From: Vulcanimicrobiota bacterium
Lineage (GTDB): Bacteria; Vulcanimicrobiota; Xenobia; Xenobiales; JADMJV01
Length of the DNA: 64,000 nucleotides
Direction of reading: 5' to 3'
Assembly: GCA_023447635.1 (NCBI GenBank)
Contig: JAEXNA010000100.1
Location: forward strand, 22,102 to 86,101
A program made the position numbers and the translations under genes. How positions within the stretch are numbered: position 1 is the first letter of the stretch; each line of letters opens with the position of its first letter. A model generated the notes under the pieces. The model was not told the origin of the DNA. It worked only from the letters and a program-made list of their open reading frames with translations, and ran no database searches. This document shows, one piece after another, positions 51,803 through 61,600 of this stretch.

Positions 51803-53284
51803 TTAGGAGACCTCCCACTCGCGCGAGCGGTCGACCGCGCGTCGCCACTGCGCCTTCCGTTCGGCCACCTGGTCGGCGCTCTGCTGCGGTTCGAAGGTGT
51901 GGTCCACCGCGTCGCAGTCGCGCAGATGCTCCAGGCCGGGGTAGAAGCCGACGCCCAGTCCGGCCAGGAAGGCGGCGCCCAGGGCGGTGGTCTCGGTGTT
52001 TTTAGGGCGTACCACGGGCGCCTGCAACAGGTCGGCCTGCATCTGCATCAGCAGATCGTTCTGGGCCGCTCCTCCGTCGACGCGCAGCGACTGCAGGGAA
52101 AGGCCCGCGTCGCCCTGCACCGCCTCCATCAGGTCGGCCACCTGGAAGGCGATCGCTTCTAAGGTGGCGCGGGCGATATGGGCCCGCCCGGTGCCCCGGG
52201 TCAGCCCGACGATCAGTCCGCGGGCGTCCTGGTCCCAGTGGGGCGTTCCCAGGCCGTTGAAAGCGGGGACGAACACCACGCCGTCGCTGGATTCCACGCT
52301 GCGGGCCAGCCCTTCAACCTCTTCCGAGGACGAGATGATCCCCAGGCCGTCGCGCAGCCAGCCCACGGCAGCCCCGCCGATGAACACGCTGCCTTCTAAG
52401 GCGTAGAAGGTCTCGTCCTGGCGGGTCCATGCTACGGTCGAGAGCAACTGGTTGGCCGAGTGGCGGCGCTCCTTGCCGGTGTTGAGCAGCATGAAGCAGC
52501 CGGTGCCGTAAGTGACTTTGGAGAAGCCCGGTTGATGGCAGCACTGTCCGAATAAGGCCGACTGCTGATCGCCCGCGATGCCGGCCAGCGGAATCGAGCC
52601 GCCCAGCAGGCTGGTGTGGGCGAACACGCCCTGCGAGGGCACCACTTCGGGCAGCAGCGAGGCGGGGATGCGCAGCCGCTCGAGCAGGTCGCTGTCCCAT
52701 TCGCCCTTCTCGATGTTGTAAAGCATGGTGCGGCTGGCGTTGCTGCTATCGGTGACGTGGGTTTTCCCTTCGGTCAGCTTCCAGATCAGCCAGCTATCGA
52801 CCGTGCCGAAGGCCAGTTCGCCGCGCTCGGCCAACTCGCGAGCGCCCTCGACATTGTCCAGCAGCCAGGCGATCTTCGAGGCGGAAAAGTAGGCGTCGAC
52901 CACCAGGCCGGTCTTTTCGGCGATCAGCTCGCCGAATTCGCCCTTCCAGGCTTTGCAGATGGTCGAGGTGCGACGGTCTTGCCAGACCAGAGCGTTGCCG
53001 ATCGGGCGACCGGTCTTGCGGTTCCAGACCACGGTGGTTTCGCGCTGGTTGGTGATGCCGATCGCCTGGATCTGATCGGGCCGGGCTCCGGCCGAAGCGA
53101 TCGCTTCGTGGGCGACCGCCAGCTGAGACTTCCAGATCTCCTCGGGATCGTGCTCGACCCAGCCCGGCTGCGGGTAGTGCTGGGTAAACTCGCGCTGGGC
53201 CAGGCTGACCACCCTGGCGTCGTGGTCGAAAAGCAGGGCGCGGGACGAGCTGGTTCCTTGATCGAGAGAGAGAATGTAGGACAT
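51803..53284 (-). CDS. glpK: Glycerol kinase
   Basis: FGGY-family kinase phosphorylating glycerol to sn-glycerol-3-phosphate in the cytoplasm. 493 aa from ATG 53284; the 58-codon in-frame extension is not protein-like. Motifs: [73 protein letters not shown] and [20 protein letters not shown]. The residues that bind glycerol (R, E, D in QRET and NDGT-type sites) are kept. No glpF or glpD is adjacent. Confidence 0.96.
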   Translation of the reverse strand: MSYILSLDQGTSSSRALLFDHDARVVSLAQREFTQHYPQPGWVEHDPEEIWKSQLAVAHEAIASAGARPDQIQAIGITNQRETTVVWNRKTGRPIGNALVWQDRRTSTICKAWKGEFGELIAEKTGLVVDAYFSASKIAWLLDNVEGARELAERGELAFGTVDSWLIWKLTEGKTHVTDSSNASRTMLYNIEKGEWDSDLLERLRIPASLLPEVVPSQGVFAHTSLLGGSIPLAGIAGDQQSALFGQCCHQPGFSKVTYGTGCFMLLNTGKERRHSANQLLSTVAWTRQDETFYALEGSVFIGGAAVGWLRDGLGIISSSEEVEGLARSVESSDGVVFVPAFNGLGTPHWDQDARGLIVGLTRGTGRAHIARATLEAIAFQVADLMEAVQGDAGLSLQSLRVDGGAAQNDLLMQMQADLLQAPVVRPKNTETTALGAAFLAGLGVGFYPGLEHLRDCDAVDHTFEPQQSADQVAERKAQWRRAVDRSREWEVS

Positions 53285-53416
53285 TCGGGACGGTTCGTAG
53301 CCCTTCTGGAGCTCTCCTTGGCGAGGCTCCTCCCCCCTCCAACCTGGCCTTCCCCTCCGGCCGGCCGCAGCCCCCAGCAGGGGAGAGGGGGGGGCGAAAA
53401 GCGAACGGGGACAGCC

Positions 53417-54988
53417 TTGTCCGACCTGATTTTGCTCAACGCCCGCACCCACCAGCATGGGCGCGTGGACGTGGCCCTGCGGGGCTCATCGCTGCTGGAC
53501 GTCGCCCCCGCCGGGACCCTCGCTCAGGGGACGGCGCAAACTCTCGATCTGAAAGACGCCTGGCTGACCCCCGGCCTGTGGGACTCTCACATCCATCTCT
53601 TCCACTGGGCTCAGATGCGCCATCAGTTGGCCTTGAGCGGCTGCACCAGCCGGGAGCAGGTGATCGAGGCGGTGGCGGCCGGGGCCTCAGGTGGAGGACC
53701 CGGCTGGCTGCTGGGTCAGGGCTGGAACAGCGCTGGCTGGGCCGATCCTCGTCCGCCCTCGCGCTGGGAACTCGACGCCGTGACCGGCGACCGGCCGACT
53801 CTGCTCTGGTGTTCGGACCTGCACTCGGCCCTGGCCAACAGCGCGGCCCTAGCCGCCTCGGGTCTGCTGGAAGGGGAGCGGCAGGTCGAGGGGGGAGTGA
53901 TCGAGCGGGACGAGTCCGGTCAGCCGACGGGTTGGCTGCGCGAGATGGCCGCCAATCTGGCTCGTGACGCCATGCCGCCGCCCGATGACGAACTGTTATC
54001 GAGTCAACTGCTGCAGGCTCAGAGCGAGCTGCACCGGCTGGGTATTACCGGACTGTGCGACCAGCGCATCAAAGACCAGAACGACGGTCCGCTGCTGTTT
54101 CGTCTGCTGCGCGCGCTCGAGGCTCGAGGGCAATGGAGGCTTCGCACCAACCTGAACGTGGCGGCCCATCACCTGGCCGAGGTCCGGACCCTGGGACTGA
54201 GCACGGGTTTCGGTTCGGACTGGCTGCGGCTGGGTCATATGAAGCTGTTTGCCGATGGCACCCTGGGCTCTCTGACGGCACGGATGCTGCAGCCGTTTCT
54301 GGGTGGAGGGCCTGGCGCTGACGGTCGGGGCCTGTACCTGACCTCTCCGGGGGAGATGGAGGAGACTTTTGGAGAGGCCGCTCGGGCAGGCTTCTCCATA
54401 TCGGTGCACGCTATCGGGGATGAGGCGGTCCGGGTCTGCCTGGATCTGTTTGAGGGGTTGGAGCGGCAGGGGCTGCCGCGGCCCAGAATCCCGCATCGGC
54501 TCGAACACGCGCAGATTCTCGACGACGCCGACGTGGACCGCTTCGCCGCTCTGGGTGTGGTGGCCAGCGTGCAGGGCGGCCACCTGCTCGACGACCGGGT
54601 GTCCGCCGACCTCAGTCTGGGGCCGCGCGCCCGCCTGTGCTACCGCTTCGGCGACCTGGCCAGGGCGGGGGCGACCTTGATTTTCGGCACCGACGCCCCG
54701 GTCAGCGAGGTGGACCCGCGCTACGGGATCCGGGCTTCGCTGCAGCGCTGTCTGGAAGGCGGCGAACCGTGGTATCCGGAGCAGCGTCTGGAGAAAGCGC
54801 TGGTGCTGCGGGGCTACACCGAAGAGGCGGTGAGGGCGGCCGGCTGGGACGACCTGCTGGGGGAGCGTTCCTGGACCGTCGGGGCTCGCGCCGATCTGGT
54901 GGTGTGGAGTGAGGACCCGCTGGAGTCGCCCCGGGCCGAGGCGCTGAGGACGTTTGTCGACGGCCGGCAGGTGCACGGGGCGCCATGA
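53417..54988 (+). CDS. Amidohydrolase family 3 (YtcJ-like)
   Basis: 523 aa from a TTG ([20 protein letters not shown]). Metal-dependent hydrolase of the YtcJ/NfdA subgroup: N-terminal beta-sandwich plus TIM barrel with [11 protein letters not shown] (HxH), [41 protein letters not shown] and [12 protein letters not shown]. It ends with the returning beta-sandwich ([20 protein letters not shown]). Substrates in this group are N-substituted amides or imidazolone-like compounds; the specific one is unknown. Stop overlaps the sigma-like gene by ATGA. Confidence 0.9.
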   Translation: MSDLILLNARTHQHGRVDVALRGSSLLDVAPAGTLAQGTAQTLDLKDAWLTPGLWDSHIHLFHWAQMRHQLALSGCTSREQVIEAVAAGASGGGPGWLLGQGWNSAGWADPRPPSRWELDAVTGDRPTLLWCSDLHSALANSAALAASGLLEGERQVEGGVIERDESGQPTGWLREMAANLARDAMPPPDDELLSSQLLQAQSELHRLGITGLCDQRIKDQNDGPLLFRLLRALEARGQWRLRTNLNVAAHHLAEVRTLGLSTGFGSDWLRLGHMKLFADGTLGSLTARMLQPFLGGGPGADGRGLYLTSPGEMEETFGEAARAGFSISVHAIGDEAVRVCLDLFEGLERQGLPRPRIPHRLEHAQILDDADVDRFAALGVVASVQGGHLLDDRVSADLSLGPRARLCYRFGDLARAGATLIFGTDAPVSEVDPRYGIRASLQRCLEGGEPWYPEQRLEKALVLRGYTEEAVRAAGWDDLLGERSWTVGARADLVVWSEDPLESPRAEALRTFVDGRQVHGAP

Positions 54989-56223
54989 CGGACGATTTCG
55001 CCGAACTTTACCAGGCCCAGGCCGAGCTGACCTACCGGCTCTGCTGCCGCCTGGAGGGGGGAGGGGAGAGGGCCGAGCGGCTGTTCGCCGACCTCTGGAA
55101 GCGGGTCTATCAGGCCCGTCTGGGCGACCAACCTTGCCAATCGCTGGTAGGGGTCTGTCGCCATCTGAGCGGGGCTTCGCGGGTTCGGCGGGGCGGATCG
55201 TCGGGCGAGGTGGCGCCGGGTTTAGGCCAGGCGCTGCTGGGTTTGAGCCCGGAGTTCCGCCTGCCGCTGGTGCTGCGGGAAGAGGCCGCGCTGCCTTACG
55301 GCGACCTGGCGAGCGCTCTGGAGGTGCCGCTGCCCACGGTGCGGGCGCGGCTGGCTCGCGCGCGCGGGCTGTTGCGGCCTTCGGGTTCGGAGGGGACAGA
55401 GGGATCGATGGGAGGCGGAGCGCCAGGCGCTTCGGGGAAGCCGCTCGACGACGAATTGATTTCGGCCGCGCTCGACCAGGAGTTGCAGGGCGAAGAGGTG
55501 GCGGCGGTTCAGGCGTTGCTCCTTTCGGAACCGGCGTGGAAGGAACGGTTGGAGCGGTTCCGCGAGGACGCTCGGGCGCTGCGAGAGTTGCCTGTGCCGG
55601 GGCTGCTATCGGAGACTCGGGAGATCGTCTATCGCTCGGTCACGGAGAGCTTTGCGCTGGGGGCCGAGCGGCGCCGAGTGCCCCGCTACAAGAGGCGCTG
55701 GATGCTGCTGGCGGCGTTTTTCGTGCCTTGCTCGTTGACGCTACTGTATCTGCAGAACCCGAATCACGACTCTCGTCTGTACCTGCGCCCCGAGGGGCTG
55801 GTGCTGCGGGCGGGGCGAAGCGTCGAGAAGCGTCCGCTTCTGGCCGAGCAGAGCTGGACCTCTCCACCGCTGTGGGGCCGCTTAGAGGCGGACGGTCGGG
55901 TCGAGCCCAGCCTGCAGGTCGACGCAGGCGAGCAAGCAGGCTGGACGGTCGAGTTAGAGCTGGTTTACGATTTCGACGGCGACGGTCGGCCCGAGCGGGT
56001 CGAGACGTATCGGCCTGCGCCGCTGGACGGGCGGACGGGGTGGGAGCGGTTGCGCCCGGAGTTGGCCACGGCCCAGGGGGAATGGAGCGACTTCCAGGGC
56101 GGCACGACCACCTTGCGGCTACATAGCCAGGGGCCGGGAGCGGGCGCTTTAGAGCTTTCGGGCACGGCTGGCGAGATCGTGCTACCGTTTCGCCACCTGT
56201 CGGCCAAAGCGCCGCAAGGCTAA
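54985..56223 (+). CDS. Sigma-70 region-4-like protein fused to an anti-sigma-like and membrane module
   Basis: 412 aa. Residues 1-60 resemble a weak sigma region 2; 80-130 a region 4 (LGLSPEFRLPLVLREEAALP, YGDLASALEVPLPTVRARLA, then RARGLL). After a Ser/Gly linker, residues 154-205 (DDELISAALDQELQGEEVAA, then VQALLLSEPAWKERLERF) match the helix pattern of an anti-sigma-factor domain but lack zinc-binding Cys/His. One membrane helix follows (about 239-257: MLLAAFFVPCSLTLLYL) and a 150-residue beta-rich extracytoplasmic domain. A self-contained sigma/anti-sigma switch is inferred. Coupled to the amidohydrolase by ATGA. Confidence 0.75.
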   Translation: MTDDFAELYQAQAELTYRLCCRLEGGGERAERLFADLWKRVYQARLGDQPCQSLVGVCRHLSGASRVRRGGSSGEVAPGLGQALLGLSPEFRLPLVLREEAALPYGDLASALEVPLPTVRARLARARGLLRPSGSEGTEGSMGGGAPGASGKPLDDELISAALDQELQGEEVAAVQALLLSEPAWKERLERFREDARALRELPVPGLLSETREIVYRSVTESFALGAERRRVPRYKRRWMLLAAFFVPCSLTLLYLQNPNHDSRLYLRPEGLVLRAGRSVEKRPLLAEQSWTSPPLWGRLEADGRVEPSLQVDAGEQAGWTVELELVYDFDGDGRPERVETYRPAPLDGRTGWERLRPELATAQGEWSDFQGGTTTLRLHSQGPGAGALELSGTAGEIVLPFRHLSAKAPQG

Positions 56224-57428
56224 GGCTTGGGGAGTGAAGTCCGGACGACGTCGGCGTCGAGAATCGCCGGCGGGACGGCTTCGGGCTCTCCATCGCCTTC
56301 GGCCATCGAGATCTCGAGGTTGACCACGGTTTCGCCCTCAGGCGAGCTGACCACAGTGGTCGCGCTCACCGTTTCCGGTTTATGGGTATCAAAGAGTTCG
56401 AGGAAGTTGCCTCGCAGCACCTCGGAGATAGGCCGGGTAAAGTCGAGTTTTTCGCACAGGATCTGGATCACGGCGGTGATCGGCACGGCCAGCAGTGCGC
56501 CGATACCTCCCCACAAGGCGGTCCACACGGTCAGGGAGAGCAGCACCACCACCGGCGAAAGGTCCATGGTGTCGCCCAGCAGTTGGGGCTCGAGCACGTT
56601 ACCGACGAAGAAGTGGATGATGCCGGGCAGCACCAGCGCCAGGACGGCCTCGCTGCGAGACACATCGGGGCTGACCAGGATGATCGGGATCGGCAGCACG
56701 GTGGCGATGATCGAACCGACGTTGGGGATGAAGTTCAGCACCACGGTCATCAGGCCGAACACCATGGCCAGTTCAATCCCCAGCAGGTAAAGCACAACGC
56801 CCGCCAGCAGGCCGTTGGCCAGCGACAGGGCCGTTTTGACCTGGATGTACTTTTTGACCTTCTGATTGATGTCTTCCAGCACCCCGGGTAGCGGCGTCTG
56901 GTGCGAGCGGCTGCCGAAGAGCAGAAACATCAGGAACAGGATCACCACGGTGGACTGACTGAGCACGTAGATAATGCTGTTGGTGAGGGCGGCGATAAAC
57001 GAGCCGATCCCTTCCGAGAACTGCTCGAACTGTCCCTGGGTCAGCACTCGGAACCGCTCTCCCAGCAGAGGGAAGCGGGTGCCCAGATCGTTGCCGATCT
57101 TCATCAGCTGTTTGACGTACTCATCGGAGCTGCCCAGCAGTTGACCGATCGACGAGGTGAACAGCGAAGAGAGCCCGAGCAGCACAAGGATGGTCAGGAT
57201 CAGGGTGACGGTCACCGACAAGGCGTGGGGCAGACGGCAGCGCACGGTCAGCCAGAGCACCATCGGGTCGAGCAGTTGGAAGATGAACAGAGCTAGCACG
57301 AACGGGATCAGCACGGTGCTCATCCAGTAGGCCACGGCGCCCAGCAGGCAGGTGGTGATGATGAGCAGGCAGATGGTCTGGAGCTTGCGTTCCCGCTCCC
57401 ACCGATCGGTCAACGTCTGTCTTTTCAC
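56220..57428 (-). CDS. AI-2E (PerM/TqsA) family transporter
   Basis: 402 aa from a GTG overlapping the permease stop (GTGA). About eight membrane helices (LLIITTCLLGAVAYWMSTVL, YVLSQSTVVILFLMFLLFGS, NGLLAGVVLYLLGIELAMVF) with the family motif LNFIPNVGSIIATVLPIPI, then GNVLEPQLLGDTMDLSPVVV and GALLAVPITAVIQI. The C-terminal 60 residues are cytoplasmic and acidic. Family members export AI-2 or act as Na+/Li+ antiporters; the substrate is unknown here. Its stop overlaps the convergent sigma-like gene's stop by 4 nt. Confidence 0.93.
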   Translation of the reverse strand: MKRQTLTDRWERERKLQTICLLIITTCLLGAVAYWMSTVLIPFVLALFIFQLLDPMVLWLTVRCRLPHALSVTVTLILTILVLLGLSSLFTSSIGQLLGSSDEYVKQLMKIGNDLGTRFPLLGERFRVLTQGQFEQFSEGIGSFIAALTNSIIYVLSQSTVVILFLMFLLFGSRSHQTPLPGVLEDINQKVKKYIQVKTALSLANGLLAGVVLYLLGIELAMVFGLMTVVLNFIPNVGSIIATVLPIPIILVSPDVSRSEAVLALVLPGIIHFFVGNVLEPQLLGDTMDLSPVVVLLSLTVWTALWGGIGALLAVPITAVIQILCEKLDFTRPISEVLRGNFLELFDTHKPETVSATTVVSSPEGETVVNLEISMAEGDGEPEAVPPAILDADVVRTSLPKP

Positions 57429-58693
57429 TCTGAGTCTGCTTCCTCGTCGGGTCGGCTGCGCCCTCGCAGGACGGCGTAGAGAATCGCTCCGACCGTCAGA
57501 GTCGCCAGGGCGACCCCTCCCACCATCGGGTTTTCATGCAAGGCCGCCAGCGCGGTCAGTCCGGTGCCCGCCAGGTAGACGAGCGGGAAGAGCGGGAAGG
57601 GCCGCTGCTCCGGCGGCAGACGGAACACGGTGGCCACGGTGAGGGCCGAGATCAGGCTCAGGGTCAGGCTCAGGTAGCTCAACTGGTCGACCAGGTTCGA
57701 GGCCAGCGTCATCCCCACGCACAGCGCGCACTGCAGGGCCGAGGCCTGGCCCAGGGTCAGCGGGGGTAGGAAGCCGTCCTCTCCCATCTTCTTCACCACC
57801 CTAGGTCCCGACACGGCGGCGCCCGAGATCAGGGTGAACAGGGAGAGCAGAACCAGCGCCTGCACGGCCCGGGCCAGCGGCGCCCCGCCTAGCGCGTGAG
57901 CCGCCACCATGGCGATGCGTGGCTCGTTGGCGAGCTGTTCCGGCGGCGCCGAGTACAGGAAGACGGCGTTCACGGCCAGGTACAGCAGTGCGGTGATGGC
58001 GGTGCCCCAGAACAGCGCCCGAGGGATATCGCGGCGCGGATCCTGACACTCTTCGGCGACGTAGATGCCGGCGTTGAAGCCGGTGAACGACAGTCCGACC
58101 ATCAGCACCTGATAGGCCCAGTCCCACAGATCGGGCGTGGCCAGGGGGGCGGCGGCGGTGGCGGGCGCTTCCGGCAGCCAGAGCCAGCCCAGCAGGATGA
58201 AGAGTCCCAGGAAGGCCGCTTTGGCAGCCACCGTCAGGTTCTGCAGCACAGTGCCGGCTTTGACCAGTTTGCCGTGGGTGGCGGCCAGTGCGACCAGCAG
58301 GCCCACGGCCAGCGCTTTTTCCACCGGTTCTGAGAAGGACAGGTACTCGGTCAGGGCCAGCGCTCCGAACGCCTGGGCGCCGGCGAATCCGGCTACCAGC
58401 GAGATCCAGCCGGCGATGAACCCGGCGCCGGGGTGAAGCAGGCGGGAGAGGAACAGGTACTCTCCACCCGACAGCGGCATGGCGCGGGCCAGCGCGGCAA
58501 ACGAGAGCGCGCCGGACAGCGCCAGGGTGGCGGCCAGCAGCCAGACCAGCAGCACGCGGCCGGGTTCGCCCACCGCCGCCAGGGTGTAGCCGGAGGTGGT
58601 GTAGACGCCGGCGCCGATGGTGTTGGCCACCACCAGGCAGACCAGGCTGAACAGGCTGAATTTGGCGCCCGAGTGGGGGGCAGGGTCGGCCAC
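57425..58693 (-). CDS. APC-family amino-acid permease
   Basis: 422 aa from GTG 58693, preceded by GAAGAG; the ORF beyond it runs through the small peptide gene. Twelve membrane helices; SLFSLVCLVVANTIGAGVYT (helix 1 with GAGVY, the substrate backbone site), LSFAALARAMPLSGGEYLFL, LSFTGFNAGIYVAEECQDPR with the conserved helix-6 and PxRxIPRA motif, and LFTLISGAAVSGPRVVKKMG. The substrate is not predictable. Operon: 32-aa peptide, this gene, AI-2E gene. Confidence 0.93.
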   Translation of the reverse strand: MADPAPHSGAKFSLFSLVCLVVANTIGAGVYTTSGYTLAAVGEPGRVLLVWLLAATLALSGALSFAALARAMPLSGGEYLFLSRLLHPGAGFIAGWISLVAGFAGAQAFGALALTEYLSFSEPVEKALAVGLLVALAATHGKLVKAGTVLQNLTVAAKAAFLGLFILLGWLWLPEAPATAAAPLATPDLWDWAYQVLMVGLSFTGFNAGIYVAEECQDPRRDIPRALFWGTAITALLYLAVNAVFLYSAPPEQLANEPRIAMVAAHALGGAPLARAVQALVLLSLFTLISGAAVSGPRVVKKMGEDGFLPPLTLGQASALQCALCVGMTLASNLVDQLSYLSLTLSLISALTVATVFRLPPEQRPFPLFPLVYLAGTGLTALAALHENPMVGGVALATLTVGAILYAVLRGRSRPDEEADSE

Positions 58694-58695
58694 GA

Positions 58696-58794
58696 CTACT
58701 CTTCGGGACCGCCTTTGCGAGAGGCCAGCAGGGCGAACAGGGAGGCGGCGGCGCCGCCCAGGACGAGAATGCCGAGGAGCAGAACGATGGACAT
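58696..58794 (-). CDS. Small single-helix membrane protein (32 aa)
   Basis: From ATG 58794 to TAG 58696 the sequence encodes a hydrophobic helix (residues 2-24: SIVLLLGILVLGGAAASLFA, then LLA) and a short charged cytoplasmic end (SRKGGPEE). The stop is two bases before the GTG of the APC permease, so it is translationally coupled to it. The arrangement resembles MetS-type small partners encoded beside other transporters. Too short for a homology claim; supported by position, hydrophobicity and coupling. Confidence 0.5.
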   Translation of the reverse strand: MSIVLLLGILVLGGAAASLFALLASRKGGPEE

Positions 58795-58833
58795 AAAGGG
58801 TACGGTTCGAGAGAGGGCGGCATTTCACTGCCA

Positions 58834-59586
58834 GTGGACGACAAAGGCGAGATTCTTCCCCCCTGGCACGGTGACCGCCAGCGCGCGGCGCTGCGCGGCT
58901 TCGCCCGTCTGAAAGCGGTGCTGTGGCGCCGTTCGCTGTGGCTGTATCAGGGCTGGAAGCTGTGGCGGGAGGCCTGGTATCGGCCTCTGGTGCGGGGGCT
59001 GGGACGCGCTTCGGCTTCGCTGGACCTGTTTGCCTCGGCCCGAGTGCAGGCCCAGAGCGATGTCTTTGGGGAGACTCCGATCCTGACGACGAGGCATCTG
59101 CTGGCGGTGGCCGAGAGATATCTGCCGAACTGTCCCTCGACCTTTGTCGACCTGGGCTGTGGGCGCGGGGCGACTTGTCTGACGGCGGCCTGTCTGGGCT
59201 GGCAGGCGCTGGGGTTCGAGAAGGAGACGGCCTGGGTCGAGGCCGCCCGGCGGGTGGCCTCTTCGTTAGAGGAGGCAGGGCTGGCTTCGGAGGCCCGCTT
59301 CGAGGCGGGGGATTTTTTGCCCGCAGAGTGGCCGGACGAAGCGCTGTTTCTGGTGGTGGCGACGGCCTATCCCGAGGAGATGCGGGCAGAGATCGCGCTG
59401 CGTTTAGCGGGCCTGGGTCAGGGGGCGGCGGTGCTGACGGCCGACTGGGAGTTGCCTGCGGAGCAGTTCGTTCTGCGCTGGAGCGGGACGCTGCCGGTCG
59501 AGTGGGGGTTGGCCCGTTTTGCCCTCTGGAGCCTCCAACCCCGTCCGGAAGGGGCCCCGCCTAAGGCTGAGGCTGGGGGTCGCTGA
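58834..59586 (+). CDS. Class I SAM-dependent methyltransferase-like protein
   Basis: 250 aa from a GTG. A basic, aromatic N-terminal 60 residues (LKAVLWRRSLWLYQGWKLWR) and a Rossmann-type methyltransferase domain with motif I STFVDLGCGRGATCLTAACL, acidic ribose-binding Glu in LGFEKETAWVEAARR, and FEAGDFLPAEWPDEALFLVV for motif IV. Substrate unknown. Its last 26 nt overlap the convergent subtilase gene. The first start has only a weak ribosome-binding site. Confidence 0.75.
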   Translation: MDDKGEILPPWHGDRQRAALRGFARLKAVLWRRSLWLYQGWKLWREAWYRPLVRGLGRASASLDLFASARVQAQSDVFGETPILTTRHLLAVAERYLPNCPSTFVDLGCGRGATCLTAACLGWQALGFEKETAWVEAARRVASSLEEAGLASEARFEAGDFLPAEWPDEALFLVVATAYPEEMRAEIALRLAGLGQGAAVLTADWELPAEQFVLRWSGTLPVEWGLARFALWSLQPRPEGAPPKAEAGGR

Positions 59587-61408
59587 GCATGGCCTCGACC
59601 GCAGCCTTCGTCAGTTTGCCGCGACCCCAGGTCGCGTTGGGCAGACGGCCGGTGTAGGCGTCGGCTTTCAGGTGCTGGTCCAGCAGGGCGCGCACCCGGT
59701 TCAGGGTCAGACTGGGGTCCTTTTCCAGCAGCAGCGCCATCACTCCGGCCGCGTAGGGCGTGGCGGCACTGGTGCCGTTGAACAGGTTGTACAGTCCAGA
59801 GCTATCGTAGATCAGGCTTTCGCTGTCGATCAGCGGCGCGGGGGCGGTCCACCACTGGCCGGGGGCGACGAAGTCGGGCTTGAGCCGGCCCAGGCGCGTC
59901 ATGCCGGGGCTGGAGTAAGCCGAGATGTCGCCGACCGTCATCGGGGTCGAGTCGCCGCCGACCCCCAGGGTCAGTTGCTGACCGTCCTGCTCGAAGTACG
60001 GGTTGAAGTCGTAGCTCCCTACGCTGAGCACGTTTTCGGCGGTTCCGGGGTTGTTGACCAGCGAACTGAAACTGGCCACGCTGGCGTCAAAGACGGCGGG
60101 CTCGCCGCCCATCTCACCGGCGATGTAGGCGTCGAAGTGGCCGGGTTTGCCGTCTTGGGAATAGATTTTGAGGCTCTCTTTGCCCGCCTCAGGGGCGACT
60201 CTCCAGACGGTTTGGCGGGTTACGCCGTGGACAAACTGCACCTTTTCTACCGGAGGGTCCGTGGTCAGGCTGCGGTCGGCCGAGTCGAAGTACAGGGTGA
60301 CTTCGACCTGGTCCTCGCTGCCCGGGGTGGGCATGCGCAGCTCTCCGGGCTTGTCGGCGCCCTGGAACGAGGCGGCGCTGTGCAGGGCGTTGTCGCCTTC
60401 GTTGCCCGCCGCGAACAGGATCAGGCGGCCGGGTCGATCGGCCGGGAACCGTTCATCGATCTGTCGCTCGATCAGCGAACTGCCATCGTGTCCGGTGCGG
60501 TGACCTCCCCAGGAGTTCGAGACGACCAGCGGGCCGTCTCCGGCTTGTCGATCCAGCCAGGCTAGCATGGCGGTGATCAGGTAGGTGTTCTGGGCATTGT
60601 CGCCCAGGCGGATGCCGATGAGGTCGGCCTCGGTAGCGACTCCGGCGTGGGGGCCGCCTTCCAGCCCCGATCCGCCGCCTGCGGCGATGCCGGCGCAGGA
60701 GGTGCCGTGGCCGTTGAGGTCCCAGGTGATCTCGGGGCGCTGCTCTTCGGGCGTGTTCAGGTAGGCATCCAGGTCGTCCCGGCTGTAGACGACGCCGATC
60801 GGCTGGCCGCCGGGGTAGTGGATCGGGGCGGGCTTGCCCAAGCCGCGCCGCATTTCGGTGGTGTCCCAGAACTGGCGGAAGCGGGAGTGTTTTTTGCCGT
60901 CGGGGCCGACGGTGACGAAGTCGGGGTGGCGCACGTCGAAGCCGCTGTCGATCAGGGCCAGGGTGACGCCTTTGCCGGTGTAGCCGTTCGAGCCGCGCCG
61001 GATCACGTTCTCGGCGTTGCTACGCGAGGGGCTGACGCTTTGGGCGCGGGGCGTTTCGGGGATCTCGATGGTGCGGTTGTAGTCCAGCCAGACCAGGTTG
61101 TCGGCGCCGACGAGTTTTTGCAGCGCGGGCTCGCTGGGCGGGGCGAACAGGTCGACGAAGCGGCCGCTGCGGTTGAAGACGGTGGCTTCGGGGGCCTGGA
61201 ATTTGGCGGCCGAGGCGGCGTCGGAGAATTCGAGATGGTAGACCCGGAAGGAGGCGCCGCTTTGCCCCGGCACGGTGGTGGTAGCGGCGCTCTGGAAGGT
61301 CTCCAGGTAGCCTTGACCTATTTCGGCGGGCTGGGCCTGGAGAGGGGCGGCGGTGGTGAACAGCAGCAGTCCGGTCAGGAGGGCGCGACGCGCGCGATGC
61401 CAGGTCAT
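59561..61408 (-). CDS. Secreted subtilisin-like serine protease (S8)
   Basis: 615 aa. Signal peptide (about 1-25, ends PLQAQ), a pro-region of about 110 residues, then the catalytic domain with Asp in TLALIDSGFDVRHPDFV, His in DLNGHGTSCAGIAAGGG, the oxyanion Asn in LFAAGNEGDN and Ser in NLFNGTSAATPYAAGVMALL. A 130-residue beta-sheet insertion between His and Ser (about 330-460) is of the protease-associated type. Likely a secreted protein-degrading enzyme. Convergent overlap of 26 nt with the methyltransferase gene. Confidence 0.95.
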   Translation of the reverse strand: MTWHRARRALLTGLLLFTTAAPLQAQPAEIGQGYLETFQSAATTTVPGQSGASFRVYHLEFSDAASAAKFQAPEATVFNRSGRFVDLFAPPSEPALQKLVGADNLVWLDYNRTIEIPETPRAQSVSPSRSNAENVIRRGSNGYTGKGVTLALIDSGFDVRHPDFVTVGPDGKKHSRFRQFWDTTEMRRGLGKPAPIHYPGGQPIGVVYSRDDLDAYLNTPEEQRPEITWDLNGHGTSCAGIAAGGGSGLEGGPHAGVATEADLIGIRLGDNAQNTYLITAMLAWLDRQAGDGPLVVSNSWGGHRTGHDGSSLIERQIDERFPADRPGRLILFAAGNEGDNALHSAASFQGADKPGELRMPTPGSEDQVEVTLYFDSADRSLTTDPPVEKVQFVHGVTRQTVWRVAPEAGKESLKIYSQDGKPGHFDAYIAGEMGGEPAVFDASVASFSSLVNNPGTAENVLSVGSYDFNPYFEQDGQQLTLGVGGDSTPMTVGDISAYSSPGMTRLGRLKPDFVAPGQWWTAPAPLIDSESLIYDSSGLYNLFNGTSAATPYAAGVMALLLEKDPSLTLNRVRALLDQHLKADAYTGRLPNATWGRGKLTKAAVEAMLSDPQPQP

Positions 61409-61469
61409 CGGGGAGGCTTCTGAGGTGAGCGACGGCTCCCTTCACGGTGCGGCTCTCGTGCTGGGGAGA

Positions 61470-61575
61470 GGTGCGCGCGGGCACTCCGAGAGCCCGAGTG
61501 GTGGGAAAGCGACGCGCGGGCACTCGAGGAGCCCGAGTGCGGGCACACCGACAGCCCGCGTGGCGCGGGAGAGGC
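61470..61575. repeat. Short GC-rich repeat with CACTCG/CGAGTG arms
   Basis: GCGCGGGCACTC recurs at 61475 and 61514, 39 bp apart, followed by GAGCCCGAGTG, and a degenerate third copy follows. In the second copy CACTCG and CGAGTG arms can pair. The array sits between the subtilase start and the stop of the next minus-strand gene, within about 190 bp of non-coding sequence. Confidence 0.6.
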
Positions 61576-61600
61576 GCGCGCTGCCGTGGGTGCGGAGGCC

